Shown one piece after another: positions 11,785 to 18,098 of a stretch of DNA of 21,949 nt (position 1 is its first letter; the number at the start of each line of letters is the position of its first letter). The stretch is from positions 1 through 21,949 of the IMG/VR virus record IMGVR_UViG_3300030107_000172, one strand, 5' to 3'. The notes under the pieces are model-generated. The model did not search any database and was not told the DNA's origin. It was given only the letters and a program-made list of their open reading frames with translations. Made by a program: the position numbers and the translations under genes. Source of the DNA: a virus.

Positions 11785-11955
11785 TTAATCCTTTTTCTTT
11801 GGTCTGCCTCTTTTAGCAGTAGTTTTCTTTTTTGCAGGAACCTTTTTTTTGGGCATATTGTAAAGAATACGCTCATCTTTAACAGGCTCGTCTGGTCTTA
11901 CTTTAGCATTTAATCTAGCTTGTAACTTTGGATCTTCAGATTTTTTCTTTGGCAT
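11785..11955 (-). CDS. Small basic protein with AT-hook-like motif (56 aa)
   Basis: A 56-codon frame from ATG at 11955 to TAA at 11785, two bases before the repeat protein. It starts MPKKKSEDPKLQARLNAK and ends KRGRPKKKD, which matches the AT-hook core R-G-R-P flanked by Lys. AT-hooks bind the minor groove of AT-rich DNA, which would suit this genome. The start lies eight bases after the EF-hand-like gene. A second Lys-rich patch (MPKKKVPAKKK) precedes the hook. DNA association is inferred from the motif and charge only. Confidence 0.68.
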   Translation of the reverse strand: MPKKKSEDPKLQARLNAKVRPDEPVKDERILYNMPKKKVPAKKKTTAKRGRPKKKD

Positions 11956-11963
11956 AATTTCTC

Positions 11964-12407
11964 CTAGCTTATAGTGGTTACTTTTCTGCGGTTATTCATA
12001 ACTTTACCACAACCTTTAGCTATAAAACCACCATTTTTCTTTTTTACTCTGTTTTGAGCAGCCATAGATCTTTCAATAGCCATACCTCGTTTTTTTTCAT
12101 ATGAAGATAATTTGCCATCGTTATTAAGATCAGCTTTAGATTTATTTTTTATCATAGGTCCTCCTTGACGCATTGAAACTTTTGCTTTTTTTGTGTTGGC
12201 AACAACAGTTTTACCTTTGCTACCTGCTCTTTTCTTTTTTCTAGCTGTTGTTGCACGCTCTGCTTTTGACAAACTGTTTGCTTTAGATCTTGGTAAACAA
12301 CGATCTGGGTTTTTTTTATCTTTACTTGTACCACACGGTCCTTTGATAGAACCATCTGTACCAATTCTAACCCAATTTTGCTCTCGCCATTCTTTGAGCT
12401 GACCCAT
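11964..12407 (-). CDS. Basic phage protein with EF-hand-like loop (147 aa)
   Basis: The N-terminal part has WREQNWVRIGTDGSIKGPCG, then RCLPRSKANSLSKAERA and a Lys/Arg patch (TARKKKRAG). I remember this as a conserved marine-phage module. Residues 93-104 read DLNNDGKLSSYE, a textbook 12-residue EF-hand loop (Asp1, Asn3, Asp5, Gly6, Leu8, Glu12), followed by a helix. The C-terminus has GGFIAKGCGKVMNNRRK, which matches the end of the next upstream protein. GGPMIK (82-87) recalls the repeat protein. Calcium binding and nucleic-acid contact are inferred. The start overlaps the neighbouring stop by one base (TAATG). The protein may be a virion or DNA-organising component. Confidence 0.78.
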   Translation of the reverse strand: MGQLKEWREQNWVRIGTDGSIKGPCGTSKDKKNPDRCLPRSKANSLSKAERATTARKKKRAGSKGKTVVANTKKAKVSMRQGGPMIKNKSKADLNNDGKLSSYEKKRGMAIERSMAAQNRVKKKNGGFIAKGCGKVMNNRRKVTTIS

Positions 12408-12622
12408 TATCTAAGTCTTTCCTTCATAACAATACCTTGTCCTCTAATTACTGGGCCACCTTTAGCTTTTTTAGCTCTTTTAGATTTTTTAGCGTAGTTA
12501 GGATCTTTGCAATACTTAGATGCAGCCATATTTGCATAAGCTGAAGGGTATGTATCAAAAGTTCTTTTTGCCCAGGCTTTACCTGAAGGACATATTTTGC
12601 CACCACTTTTTGCTTTAGCCAT
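12407..12622 (-). CDS. Small basic Cys-containing phage protein (71 aa)
   Basis: The 71-residue protein contains GKICPSGKAWAKRTFDTYP and SAYANMAASKYCKDPNYAK, a pattern I recall as strongly conserved in marine phage structural regions. Cys11 and Cys38 could bind metal or form a disulphide. A Lys-rich stretch (KKSKRAKKAK) precedes the C-terminal motif GGPVIRGQGIVMKERLR shared with the EF-hand-like protein. The stop overlaps that gene's start by one base, and the start follows directly on the stop of the next upstream gene. Function unknown. Confidence 0.78.
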   Translation of the reverse strand: MAKAKSGGKICPSGKAWAKRTFDTYPSAYANMAASKYCKDPNYAKKSKRAKKAKGGPVIRGQGIVMKERLR

Positions 12623-12916
12623 TTAACACTTCCATCTTCTTCTTGCTTGCCTAATTCTTGAATTAGGATCATTTCTTGTTTTTGCTGAACTTTTTTTAAG
12701 TTGTCCTGCAGATCTAGCACAATAGGACTTACGTCTTTTTGCGGCTTTACTGCCTTTTTTTACTTTACCAGTCACAGCAGTTTTAAGTTTGCTACCAGGA
12801 TTTGCTTTTCTATAGGCCTTTACGCCTTTTTTGGTCATTCCCGCCCCACTTTTAGTAGGACGGTAATTTCCACCTTTACCTGTAGTTCTGCGTATAGGTT
12901 TTGCTCTGCTAGCCAT
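12623..12916 (-). CDS. Highly basic conserved phage protein (97 aa, possibly DUF6321)
   Basis: The 97-residue protein has about one third Lys/Arg. Its central block, GMTKKGVKAYRKANPGSKLK then TAVTGKVKKGSKAAKRRKSY and CARSAGQLKK, followed by RIRQARRRWKC, is one I remember as a conserved phage domain (I believe DUF6321). Cys66 and Cys97 are candidates for metal or disulphide bonding. The charge suggests nucleic-acid binding in the capsid or during packaging, but no function is established to my knowledge. It opens the run of five basic genes, three bases after a structural gene. Confidence 0.8.
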   Translation of the reverse strand: MASRAKPIRRTTGKGGNYRPTKSGAGMTKKGVKAYRKANPGSKLKTAVTGKVKKGSKAAKRRKSYCARSAGQLKKSSAKTRNDPNSRIRQARRRWKC

Positions 12917-12919
12917 TCA

Positions 12920-13321
12920 TTAATAGTTTTTATTAAGAACTAAAATGATTGAATATGTGTCACCACTAGAGTGTCCAACAGTAGTAAAGTCAATGTCACC
13001 AGTAACTCCACTGCCTGCATTATTTGGTATGCCTGTAAATAAATCGTAATACTCATCTCCAGTGCTATCTGATGGTAAACCAGTTAATAACACATTAGAA
13101 GTAGCATCAAATTCTAAATTTACACCCATACCTCTAGTAGCCCAATATATTCTAGCGACTGATACTGAAGTACAAGACTCTCCTGCACTATTTGTAGTTA
13201 GTGCAGAAACGTCTACTTTTTTTACAGCCGATTCACCTGTGCCATCTGACACATTGGTAAATTTCATAATAGCAGTTTTTTCGCCATCTTGAATGGTTTG
13301 TGATGTTACTGCATCAGCCAT
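12920..13321 (-). CDS. Probable structural protein (133 aa)
   Basis: The 133-residue protein reads TIQDGEKTAIMKFTNVSDGT near the start, a pattern I associate with small virion proteins of marine phages. It continues with beta-strand-like segments (VSVARIYWATRGMGVNLEF, GDTYSIILVLNKNY). It is rich in Ser, Thr and Gly, with no signal peptide or membrane span. It lies between a probable decoration-type protein and the basic gene run. The role is inferred from location and composition. Confidence 0.72.
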   Translation of the reverse strand: MADAVTSQTIQDGEKTAIMKFTNVSDGTGESAVKKVDVSALTTNSAGESCTSVSVARIYWATRGMGVNLEFDATSNVLLTGLPSDSTGDEYYDLFTGIPNNAGSGVTGDIDFTTVGHSSGDTYSIILVLNKNY

Positions 13322-13331
13322 AATTTACTCC

Positions 13332-14048
13332 TTATCTTTCAACTGCTGCTACAACGTAGTCAATAGTCATAGTTTGAGCTGATGCTTCACCATTTTGAAT
13401 ACCAAATGATACAGTTAATTCTTCATCATCAGGTAAGTTGGTAATTGCAACTCCTACTGGATCAGCATTATTGATTGAATAATATACTTTTGAAGCATTT
13501 GAATCTATAAACCAAGTGGTTGTAATAAAAGTATCATCTGCCATAGTTGCTACATCTTCTGTAGTAGTAGCACTGTTATCTTTCTCAACTAAGAAATCTA
13601 ACCCTGCATCACCATCTGCTGAAATAAAGAACACACCATCTGTAGTATCAAGAGGTGTTGTATCTGTTATACCAAGACCCATAACAAAGTCAGATTGGTC
13701 TACATCATTTACTTTAAACCTAGCAGAAAAGTATGCATTTTTACTTGTGCTTAATTTAAAACCTTCGCCTTTTAATTGCAAAAAGTCTAAATCGTTATCT
13801 CCAGCAGCATTAGTAAGCAATAAAGCTCCACCTGCTGAAGAAGTAACAGCTTCAGATGCACTACCAGTACCAGCCTCAGTAGTTGTTATAGTCCAATCAC
13901 CAGAGTTATAAGTGAAAAAATCATTATGGTACATATAGTACGTTTGATCTGATGGATATGGAACGAACATGGGTTGGTTTTTCTTATGCTCTGTAGCAAC
14001 AGTATTACCTGCCCATAATATTAAGTTTTGAAAATGTGGATTAGCCAT
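13332..14048 (-). CDS. Probable virion decoration / jelly-roll-like protein (238 aa)
   Basis: The 238-residue protein has an N-terminal segment (MANPHFQNLILWAGNTVATE) and an HNDFFTYNSGDWTITTTEAG start of a beta-sandwich. AYFSARFKVNDVDQSDFVMG and TWFIDSNASKVYYSINNADP follow, and the protein ends MTIDYVVAAVER. The strand pattern resembles lectin-like (concanavalin-type) beta-sandwiches. It follows the capsid gene's terminator and has its own strong ribosome site (AAGGAG, 5-base spacer). It is therefore probably made in quantity, for example a capsid decoration or fibre protein. No catalytic motif is seen. Confidence 0.72.
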   Translation of the reverse strand: MANPHFQNLILWAGNTVATEHKKNQPMFVPYPSDQTYYMYHNDFFTYNSGDWTITTTEAGTGSASEAVTSSAGGALLLTNAAGDNDLDFLQLKGEGFKLSTSKNAYFSARFKVNDVDQSDFVMGLGITDTTPLDTTDGVFFISADGDAGLDFLVEKDNSATTTEDVATMADDTFITTTWFIDSNASKVYYSINNADPVGVAITNLPDDEELTVSFGIQNGEASAQTMTIDYVVAAVER

Positions 14049-14053
14049 TATGA

Positions 14054-14060
14054 ACTCCTT
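14054..14060 (-). promoter_or_regulatory. Strong ribosome binding site before the decoration-like gene
   Basis: AAGGAGT on the minus strand with a 5-base spacer to ATG at 14048, one of the strongest ribosome sites in the window. Confidence 0.6.
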
Positions 14061-14077
14061 TACTTGTATTAATGGAA

Positions 14078-14089
14078 ATCGAAATCGAT
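14078..14089. promoter_or_regulatory. 12-bp dyad in the leader after the capsid terminator
   Basis: ATCGA-AA-TCGAT has perfect 5-bp arms and overlaps a short direct repeat (GAAATC GAAATC). It lies about 30 bases before the decoration-like gene, in the leader of the candidate promoter. It could be an operator or a short RNA hairpin. Significance is uncertain in AT-rich DNA. Confidence 0.25.
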
Positions 14090-14122
14090 CCTCATTAAGC
14101 TAATTAATTTAAAACTACCTTG

Positions 14123-14151
14123 AGTTTACACCTAGAAATGAAAGTAATCAA
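14123..14151 (-). promoter_or_regulatory. Candidate sigma70-type promoter after the capsid terminator
   Basis: On the minus strand TTGATT (14151-14146) and TAAACT (14128-14123) are separated by exactly 17 bases, with four of six matches to each consensus box. It lies directly after the terminator and would restart transcription for the genes leftward. This 170-base stretch (14049-14218) is the largest intergenic space in the window. Weak boxes of this quality also arise by chance in AT-rich DNA. Confidence 0.33.
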
Positions 14152-14152
14152 C

Positions 14153-14175
14153 AAAAAAAGGGAGCCGAAGCTCCC
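14153..14175 (-). terminator. Intrinsic terminator after the major capsid gene
   Basis: In the minus-strand transcript GGGAGC-UUCG-GCUCCC is followed at once by seven U residues. The stem is perfect (6 bp, GC-rich), capped by the very stable UUCG tetraloop. It is placed about 45 bases after the capsid stop codon, as in many phages that terminate or attenuate transcription after the capsid gene. Confidence 0.92.
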
Positions 14176-14180
14176 TAAGA

Positions 14181-14208
14181 ATTGTAGTTGAGTGAGAAAC
14201 GCTACAAT
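14181..14208 (-). other. Second stem between capsid stop and terminator
   Basis: ATTGTAG and CTACAAT form a perfect 7-bp stem with a 14-base loop just upstream of the terminator hairpin on the transcript. It could protect the 3' end of the capsid mRNA. It is AU-rich, so only modestly stable. Confidence 0.35.
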
Positions 14209-14218
14209 AAATCGTTCC

Positions 14219-15121
14219 TTAAGCTCCTTGAGAACCGTAAACGGCTCTAAAGTTTGAATATCCAAAGCTATAACGCTCTCTAGCCTTATATCTCATGTTG
14301 CCAGTATCGAAATCACCTTCCAATGAAGTTGTCATTGGTGATCTTTCAAAATACTTAAATCCGTCAGGACAGTCTGTTTTCAAGAAGAAAGCATCTGTAT
14401 CTGTCAGATAGTTATTCACAACATAACCATCAGGTAGCATACCAGTATTTTTAATAGCATTAATGTCATTGTCAGAAGTTCCTACTCTGCCTGGGCTTTG
14501 TAGTAGTCTGTCAGCAACAAATACTAATTGTGGTGGAATAATTAGCTTCATTCCTTTTAACGCAATGTTAAGACCTTTATCATCCGTAAATGTAGAGATA
14601 TTAATTAATGCGTCTTCAAGTGAAGTTTCATTAAGATCCGCCATAGTGGTAGCTCTGTTTGCTAGTGAACCACCTCCGCCTAGTGGATGATCTGTAGCTA
14701 CAAGCACTTTACCATCACCACCTGTTGTAGAGAACGCATTGTTCAATACAGATGCAGCTTTGATTTGCTTTGTATTAGCCATAGACCTTGCTAGTGCTTT
14801 GGTGTATCTTGCTCCGAGTCTATCATAAAGATTATCTTCAACTGCTTCTTCAGTTAGTGCGAATGCTAAAGCCACTGTTTCGTGGGTGTAACGAGATGTA
14901 TAACCTTCGTTAGCTGTATCAAATCTGACACCGCTACCTTCAGCTTTTACCTCTGCATTACCAAACCCTACTATTAGAGTTTCTTCTTCAAACGCTCTAT
15001 CAGAAGTTTCGGTATCGAAAATTTCTGTATGTTGAGATTCGTATCTTGAGTATTCCATACCGAACAAGGCATTAAGACCTGGCTCGAGCTCTTTCGCTAA
15101 TTGTGCTCTATTAATTGCCAT
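14219..15121 (-). CDS. Major capsid protein
   Basis: The 300-residue protein begins MAINRAQLAKELEPGLNALF and has QHTEIFDTETSDRAFEEETL, a pattern I associate with HK97-fold major head proteins of the Mu gpT-like kind found in marine podoviruses. A conserved stretch YTHETVALAFALTEEAVED (about 75-95) is typical of the axial/peripheral region, and KGMKLIIPPQLVFVADRLLQ is a further family-type segment. The C-terminus (YSFGYSNFRAVYGSQ) is a strong beta strand. Position after scaffold and decoration genes, and the terminator that follows, agree. The ribosome site AGGAG precedes ATG by 9 bases. Confidence 0.87.
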   Translation of the reverse strand: MAINRAQLAKELEPGLNALFGMEYSRYESQHTEIFDTETSDRAFEEETLIVGFGNAEVKAEGSGVRFDTANEGYTSRYTHETVALAFALTEEAVEDNLYDRLGARYTKALARSMANTKQIKAASVLNNAFSTTGGDGKVLVATDHPLGGGGSLANRATTMADLNETSLEDALINISTFTDDKGLNIALKGMKLIIPPQLVFVADRLLQSPGRVGTSDNDINAIKNTGMLPDGYVVNNYLTDTDAFFLKTDCPDGFKYFERSPMTTSLEGDFDTGNMRYKARERYSFGYSNFRAVYGSQGA

Positions 15122-15124
15122 TAT

Positions 15125-15685
15125 TTATACTCCTGTTGGGTCGATATAGAAATGCTCATTAAATTTAACAATCACATTCACGTTAGCTGATCCTGTTGTA
15201 CTGTTATCTGGGTCACTCGAAAAGCCCATAATTCTGAACGTAGCAGTTGTAGCTGCTGTTGTTCCAGATAGTTCCAAAGCTGACATCCCTGTTTTCACAG
15301 AGCCAGCAGTATAGGAAATATCTGCGTTCAAACCGACATCAGTTTGAGCTGGAGAACCTGCACTTTGAATTTCAAATACAGCATCAGGGTCATCTATTAC
15401 GAATGCTTTTATATCAGACGATACAGTTCCATCGGGAAAGTGCGAACTAAAAATAGTTTCACCAGAAGAGTTTGTAAAAGTACAACCTCTAAATACACCG
15501 ATAGACTCATCACCAGCAGCAGCAACTAAGATAGTACCTGCATTGGTCATTTTTACTAAATCGCCAGAAAAAATATTCCCAGAAGCACCAGAGGCAATTG
15601 CGTATTCTGTATGTCCACCATTTTGAACTCCAGAACCTAATTTACCTACTACTCGTGCTCCAAACGGGGCATTCTTGTTAGCCAT
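15125..15685 (-). CDS. Head decoration / stabilisation-like protein
   Basis: The 186-residue protein starts MANKNAPFGARVVGKLGSG and shows the Gly/Ser/Thr-rich beta pattern of small capsid-stabilising proteins (GNIFSGDLVKMTNAGTILVA, then ESIGVFRGCTFTNSSGE). The end VNVIVKFNEHFYIDPTGV is a strong strand pair. No enzyme motif is present. It stands three bases before the capsid gene, the classic place for a decoration protein or capsid cofactor. It could also be a minor capsid protein. Confidence 0.75.
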   Translation of the reverse strand: MANKNAPFGARVVGKLGSGVQNGGHTEYAIASGASGNIFSGDLVKMTNAGTILVAAAGDESIGVFRGCTFTNSSGETIFSSHFPDGTVSSDIKAFVIDDPDAVFEIQSAGSPAQTDVGLNADISYTAGSVKTGMSALELSGTTAATTATFRIMGFSSDPDNSTTGSANVNVIVKFNEHFYIDPTGV

Positions 15686-15723
15686 AATAAGTCACCTTAT
15701 ATTTGTTATTTAAAGTTTAGCGA

Positions 15724-16209
15724 TCAACTACGTTGACCACCGCCAAAAGTTACTTTGCTTGATCTCTGAGGCGTAAGCATCGGAGAACTTGGATCTGATT
15801 CCTTCATCATATCGTTATCTACAGCATCTTGCTGAGTTTGAGCACGTTTTGCGAAATAGGAGTTTCTCTCTTCACGTGTTTCATTAGGAATCTTAGCCAA
15901 TAGCAAACCACCTCGTGCAACAACTCCTGCGTGTTTACCTTGTTGTAATGTGTCAAAACGATCTTGGTCAGAATCATGCAACTCGTCAGATCTTACTAGG
16001 TCAAAACCTTCGCTCAATCTTGAAGTTATATTCTTACGATCTTCTTGGCCTACAATTTCGGCTCTAATCCACCTGTAAGTATAACCTTCAGGTGCAGGAG
16101 GAGTATCCAACGTAGATGGTGGGCTCCATGGTTTGCGAGCTTCTTTTTTAGCTCGAGTGTCGGCAGAACGTGGTGTTCTGTTTAAATCTTTGTTATCTTT
16201 TTCTGTCAT
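15724..16209 (-). CDS. Conserved phage head-region protein (161 aa)
   Basis: The 161-residue hydrophilic protein contains PAPEGYTYRWIRAEIVGQED and ITSRLSEGFDLVRSDEL, a pattern I remember as conserved in marine phages between scaffold and capsid genes. GKHAGVVARGGLLLAKIPNE and a helix (REERNSYFAKRAQTQQDAV) follow. The N-terminus is charged and probably disordered. The small folded core with charged ends fits an assembly or minor head protein. No catalytic motif is visible. Confidence 0.75.
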   Translation of the reverse strand: MTEKDNKDLNRTPRSADTRAKKEARKPWSPPSTLDTPPAPEGYTYRWIRAEIVGQEDRKNITSRLSEGFDLVRSDELHDSDQDRFDTLQQGKHAGVVARGGLLLAKIPNETREERNSYFAKRAQTQQDAVDNDMMKESDPSSPMLTPQRSSKVTFGGGQRS

Positions 16210-16214
16210 AACTA

Positions 16215-17147
16215 TTACCTTTTAACATATTTTGCGTACTCTGTTAAGGGTACGTTTAATCTTTTTGCCATTTGAACTTCTGCTGGCGACAACTTAACTT
16301 GTCTTTTTGAGCTAGTATTACCAGCTACTCTGCCTGCCGAAGCCACCTTTTGTTGAGGCTTCGATTTAGCAGAAGACTCTTCAAACTTGTGCGGAAACTC
16401 TTTTCGTAATCTTTTATCAACTTCATTGTAATAGTCATCAGTCTTTGGGTCAAAGCCTTCTTGTACTAATTTTTGATCTATTGAAAAAGCTGCAAGAGTC
16501 ATAATTTCATCTTCACCAAACCAAGCGTTGTTTTCTACCCATTTTTCTTGTTTTTCATCAAGCTTAGGAGGAGCCTGGTATTGAGGTGCTGGTTGTTGGC
16601 CATTTATATTAACTGGTTGTTCTTGCACAGGTTGTTCTAAAGCCATTTTAGAAGTATTTACTTTGTTTTCTTCTACGGCTATTTTAGCTAAAACATCTTG
16701 TGCTTTTGCTACTTTTTCATAATCTTGCACTTCATGTGCAGATTTTAAAGCAGACATAGCTTGTTGTTTTTGTGATTTTAATCTATTTTCTGCTTCCATT
16801 AGATAAGATCTATCTAAGTTTGAGCTTTTAGTTTTAAGTTGCTCGTTTTCAGCAGCAGTTCTTTTTGCATACTCATAAGCAGACTCTTGTCCTCTTTCTG
16901 CTTCTCGCAGTTTTCTAGTCAGCGTGTTTATTCTTTTTTGAACGCTTTTTGAATAATCTTCAAGTTCTTCTTCTTTTTTTGCTTCTGGTTCTTCAGAAAC
17001 ATCTTCTATTTGTTCCTCTGCTTCTTTATCTTCAGACTCCATAGGAATTTCTGTTTTAGGTTTTTCTTCTTCTACAGGCTCTAGTTCAACAATCTCTCCT
17101 TCTTCTACTTCTGTTTCTTCTACTGCCTTTACATTTTCTTCAGCCAT
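16215..17147 (-). CDS. Scaffolding-like protein
   Basis: The 310-residue protein has a very acidic N-terminal third (repeated Glu runs such as EETEVEEGEIVELEPVEEEK). A long coiled coil follows at about residues 68-160 (QKRINTLTRKLREAERGQES). A Gln/Pro-rich linker, a helical stretch (MTLAAFSIDQKLVQEGFDPK) and a basic C-terminus (RQVKLSPAEVQMAKRLNVPL) complete it. Acidic coiled coil plus basic capsid-binding tail, directly before head genes, is the usual build of a phage scaffold. The ribosome site (AGGAG) precedes ATG. The last helix is the probable capsid-interaction segment. Confidence 0.82.
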   Translation of the reverse strand: MAEENVKAVEETEVEEGEIVELEPVEEEKPKTEIPMESEDKEAEEQIEDVSEEPEAKKEEELEDYSKSVQKRINTLTRKLREAERGQESAYEYAKRTAAENEQLKTKSSNLDRSYLMEAENRLKSQKQQAMSALKSAHEVQDYEKVAKAQDVLAKIAVEENKVNTSKMALEQPVQEQPVNINGQQPAPQYQAPPKLDEKQEKWVENNAWFGEDEIMTLAAFSIDQKLVQEGFDPKTDDYYNEVDKRLRKEFPHKFEESSAKSKPQQKVASAGRVAGNTSSKRQVKLSPAEVQMAKRLNVPLTEYAKYVKR

Positions 17148-17156
17148 TTTTTCTCC

Positions 17157-17669
17157 TTATACTGCAAGAATATCATCAGGATCTAGTATAGTAGCTATTA
17201 CTTCATCATCGTTAATGATTCTGCATTCAGACTCATCTCCAAGTTTGAAACGAGCTCCAGCATACCTGCCTATCAATACCCATTGTTTTTCCTGACACCA
17301 TGGTTCTGCAAATTTATTTGCGTCTTTATAGCAATCAGGGCCCATTTTTACAACATATCCAACCACTGTAGCTAAAGATTCTCTATCTACAGTTGATTGA
17401 ACTAGGTGTATACCGCCATCGGTAACCGCTTTGCCTGCATAAGGAAGTATTAACATCCTCCAACCTGTAGGTTGTGGCATTCGGTCTAAAAAAGATTTTT
17501 CTAATAAAGTAGGATCTAGTACCCGTGCAGATTCTTTTACATATGCAGGGTTTTCTTGTTTGGATTCAGGACCACCATCTTCTGTTGGTGTATCAATTGT
17601 TTTGTTTTGTTTTTTTAAGTCAGATTCTATGGACTTTGCTACATGATCAGGGACTTGTATCTTTGTCAT
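17157..17669 (-). CDS. Phage-encoded GroES-like co-chaperonin
   Basis: Residues 64-170 of this 170-residue protein follow the Cpn10 fold: GWRMLILPYAGKAVTDGGIH has the core strand and a mobile-loop-like segment with hydrophobic triplet IHL (87-89). VVGYVVKMGPDC matches the G-x-V-x-x-V-G pattern. WVLIGRYAGARFKL and DDEVIATILDPDDILAV resemble the barrel end of GroES. The N-terminal 63 residues are a phage-specific extension. Co-chaperonins like T4 gp31 replace GroES so that host GroEL can fold the large capsid protein. The placement between portal/terminase and scaffold/capsid supports that. The start overlaps the upstream gene by 23 bases. Confidence 0.83.
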   Translation of the reverse strand: MTKIQVPDHVAKSIESDLKKQNKTIDTPTEDGGPESKQENPAYVKESARVLDPTLLEKSFLDRMPQPTGWRMLILPYAGKAVTDGGIHLVQSTVDRESLATVVGYVVKMGPDCYKDANKFAEPWCQEKQWVLIGRYAGARFKLGDESECRIINDDEVIATILDPDDILAV

Positions 17670-17853
17670 CTTCTTGTATTCTTCCTAGCAGCTCTCTAAA
17701 AATATTTTCTGCATCGGCTAGAGAACTGTACCGCCCACGCAAATATTCATACTGAGAGAAGTCTTTACACCCTGACAACATAGCGTCTTTGGTGTCTTCT
17801 CTTCTGCCTTCAAGTTCTTTTAAAAACTTTTCAGCAAGCCAAACTGACGACAT
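17647..17853 (-). CDS. Small helical conserved phage protein (68 aa)
   Basis: The 68-residue protein is a predicted helical hairpin (MSSVWLAEKFLKELEGRRED, then FSQYEYLRGRYSSLADAENI and FRELLGRIQEDD). I recall the WLAEKFL-K-ELEGRRED plus YLRGR pattern from marine phages, near portal genes. No known function. The start and the upstream stop overlap by one base (TAATG), and its end overlaps the GroES-like gene by 23 bases. An assembly factor is plausible. Confidence 0.72.
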   Translation of the reverse strand: MSSVWLAEKFLKELEGRREDTKDAMLSGCKDFSQYEYLRGRYSSLADAENIFRELLGRIQEDDKDTSP

Positions 17854-18059
17854 TAATAAATGCCTGAAAACTTGCCACCGAACTCGGCAGCACCCATACC
17901 TCTACACTTACCTTTACCCATACCAGGCTTAGCTTTTGTGTCTTTGGAAAAAGTACCAGCTTTAGTTTTTAAAGACACACTGCCTTTCTTACCATAGCTA
18001 TTTTTATTTTTAAGCACTTTTGGTGTTTTCTGTTGACTTATTTCTGTTCTTTTATACAT
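17853..18059 (-). CDS. Small basic phage protein (68 aa)
   Basis: The 68-residue Lys-rich protein ends KGKCRGMGAAEFGGKFSGIY. This Cys-Arg-Gly-Met-Gly-Ala-Ala end with a GGKF tail is one I remember as common in marine phages next to the portal. It resembles in composition the basic proteins at 11594-12916. No clear ribosome site is visible before ATG at 18059. Function unknown; nucleic-acid or portal association is a guess from charge and place. Confidence 0.7.
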   Translation of the reverse strand: MYKRTEISQQKTPKVLKNKNSYGKKGSVSLKTKAGTFSKDTKAKPGMGKGKCRGMGAAEFGGKFSGIY

Positions 18060-18098
18060 ATGCTGTATTATGTTGTGTCATTTTTAATTTTGCAAGTA

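Noticed and set aside
12152-12720. Two additional minus-strand frames rich in Gln and Lys inside the basic gene run
   Set aside because: They lie in another frame fully within better-supported genes that have conserved patterns, and their composition is that of a shifted Lys-rich reading.
13516-13911. 131-codon plus-strand frame opposite the decoration-like gene
   Set aside because: Low-complexity Ser/Val sequence without a ribosome site, entirely opposite a well-formed gene in a region with only minus-strand genes.
18060-18098. The 38-base gap after the portal as promoter or terminator
   Set aside because: No hairpin and no paired -35/-10 boxes could be made out; it is AT-rich only.
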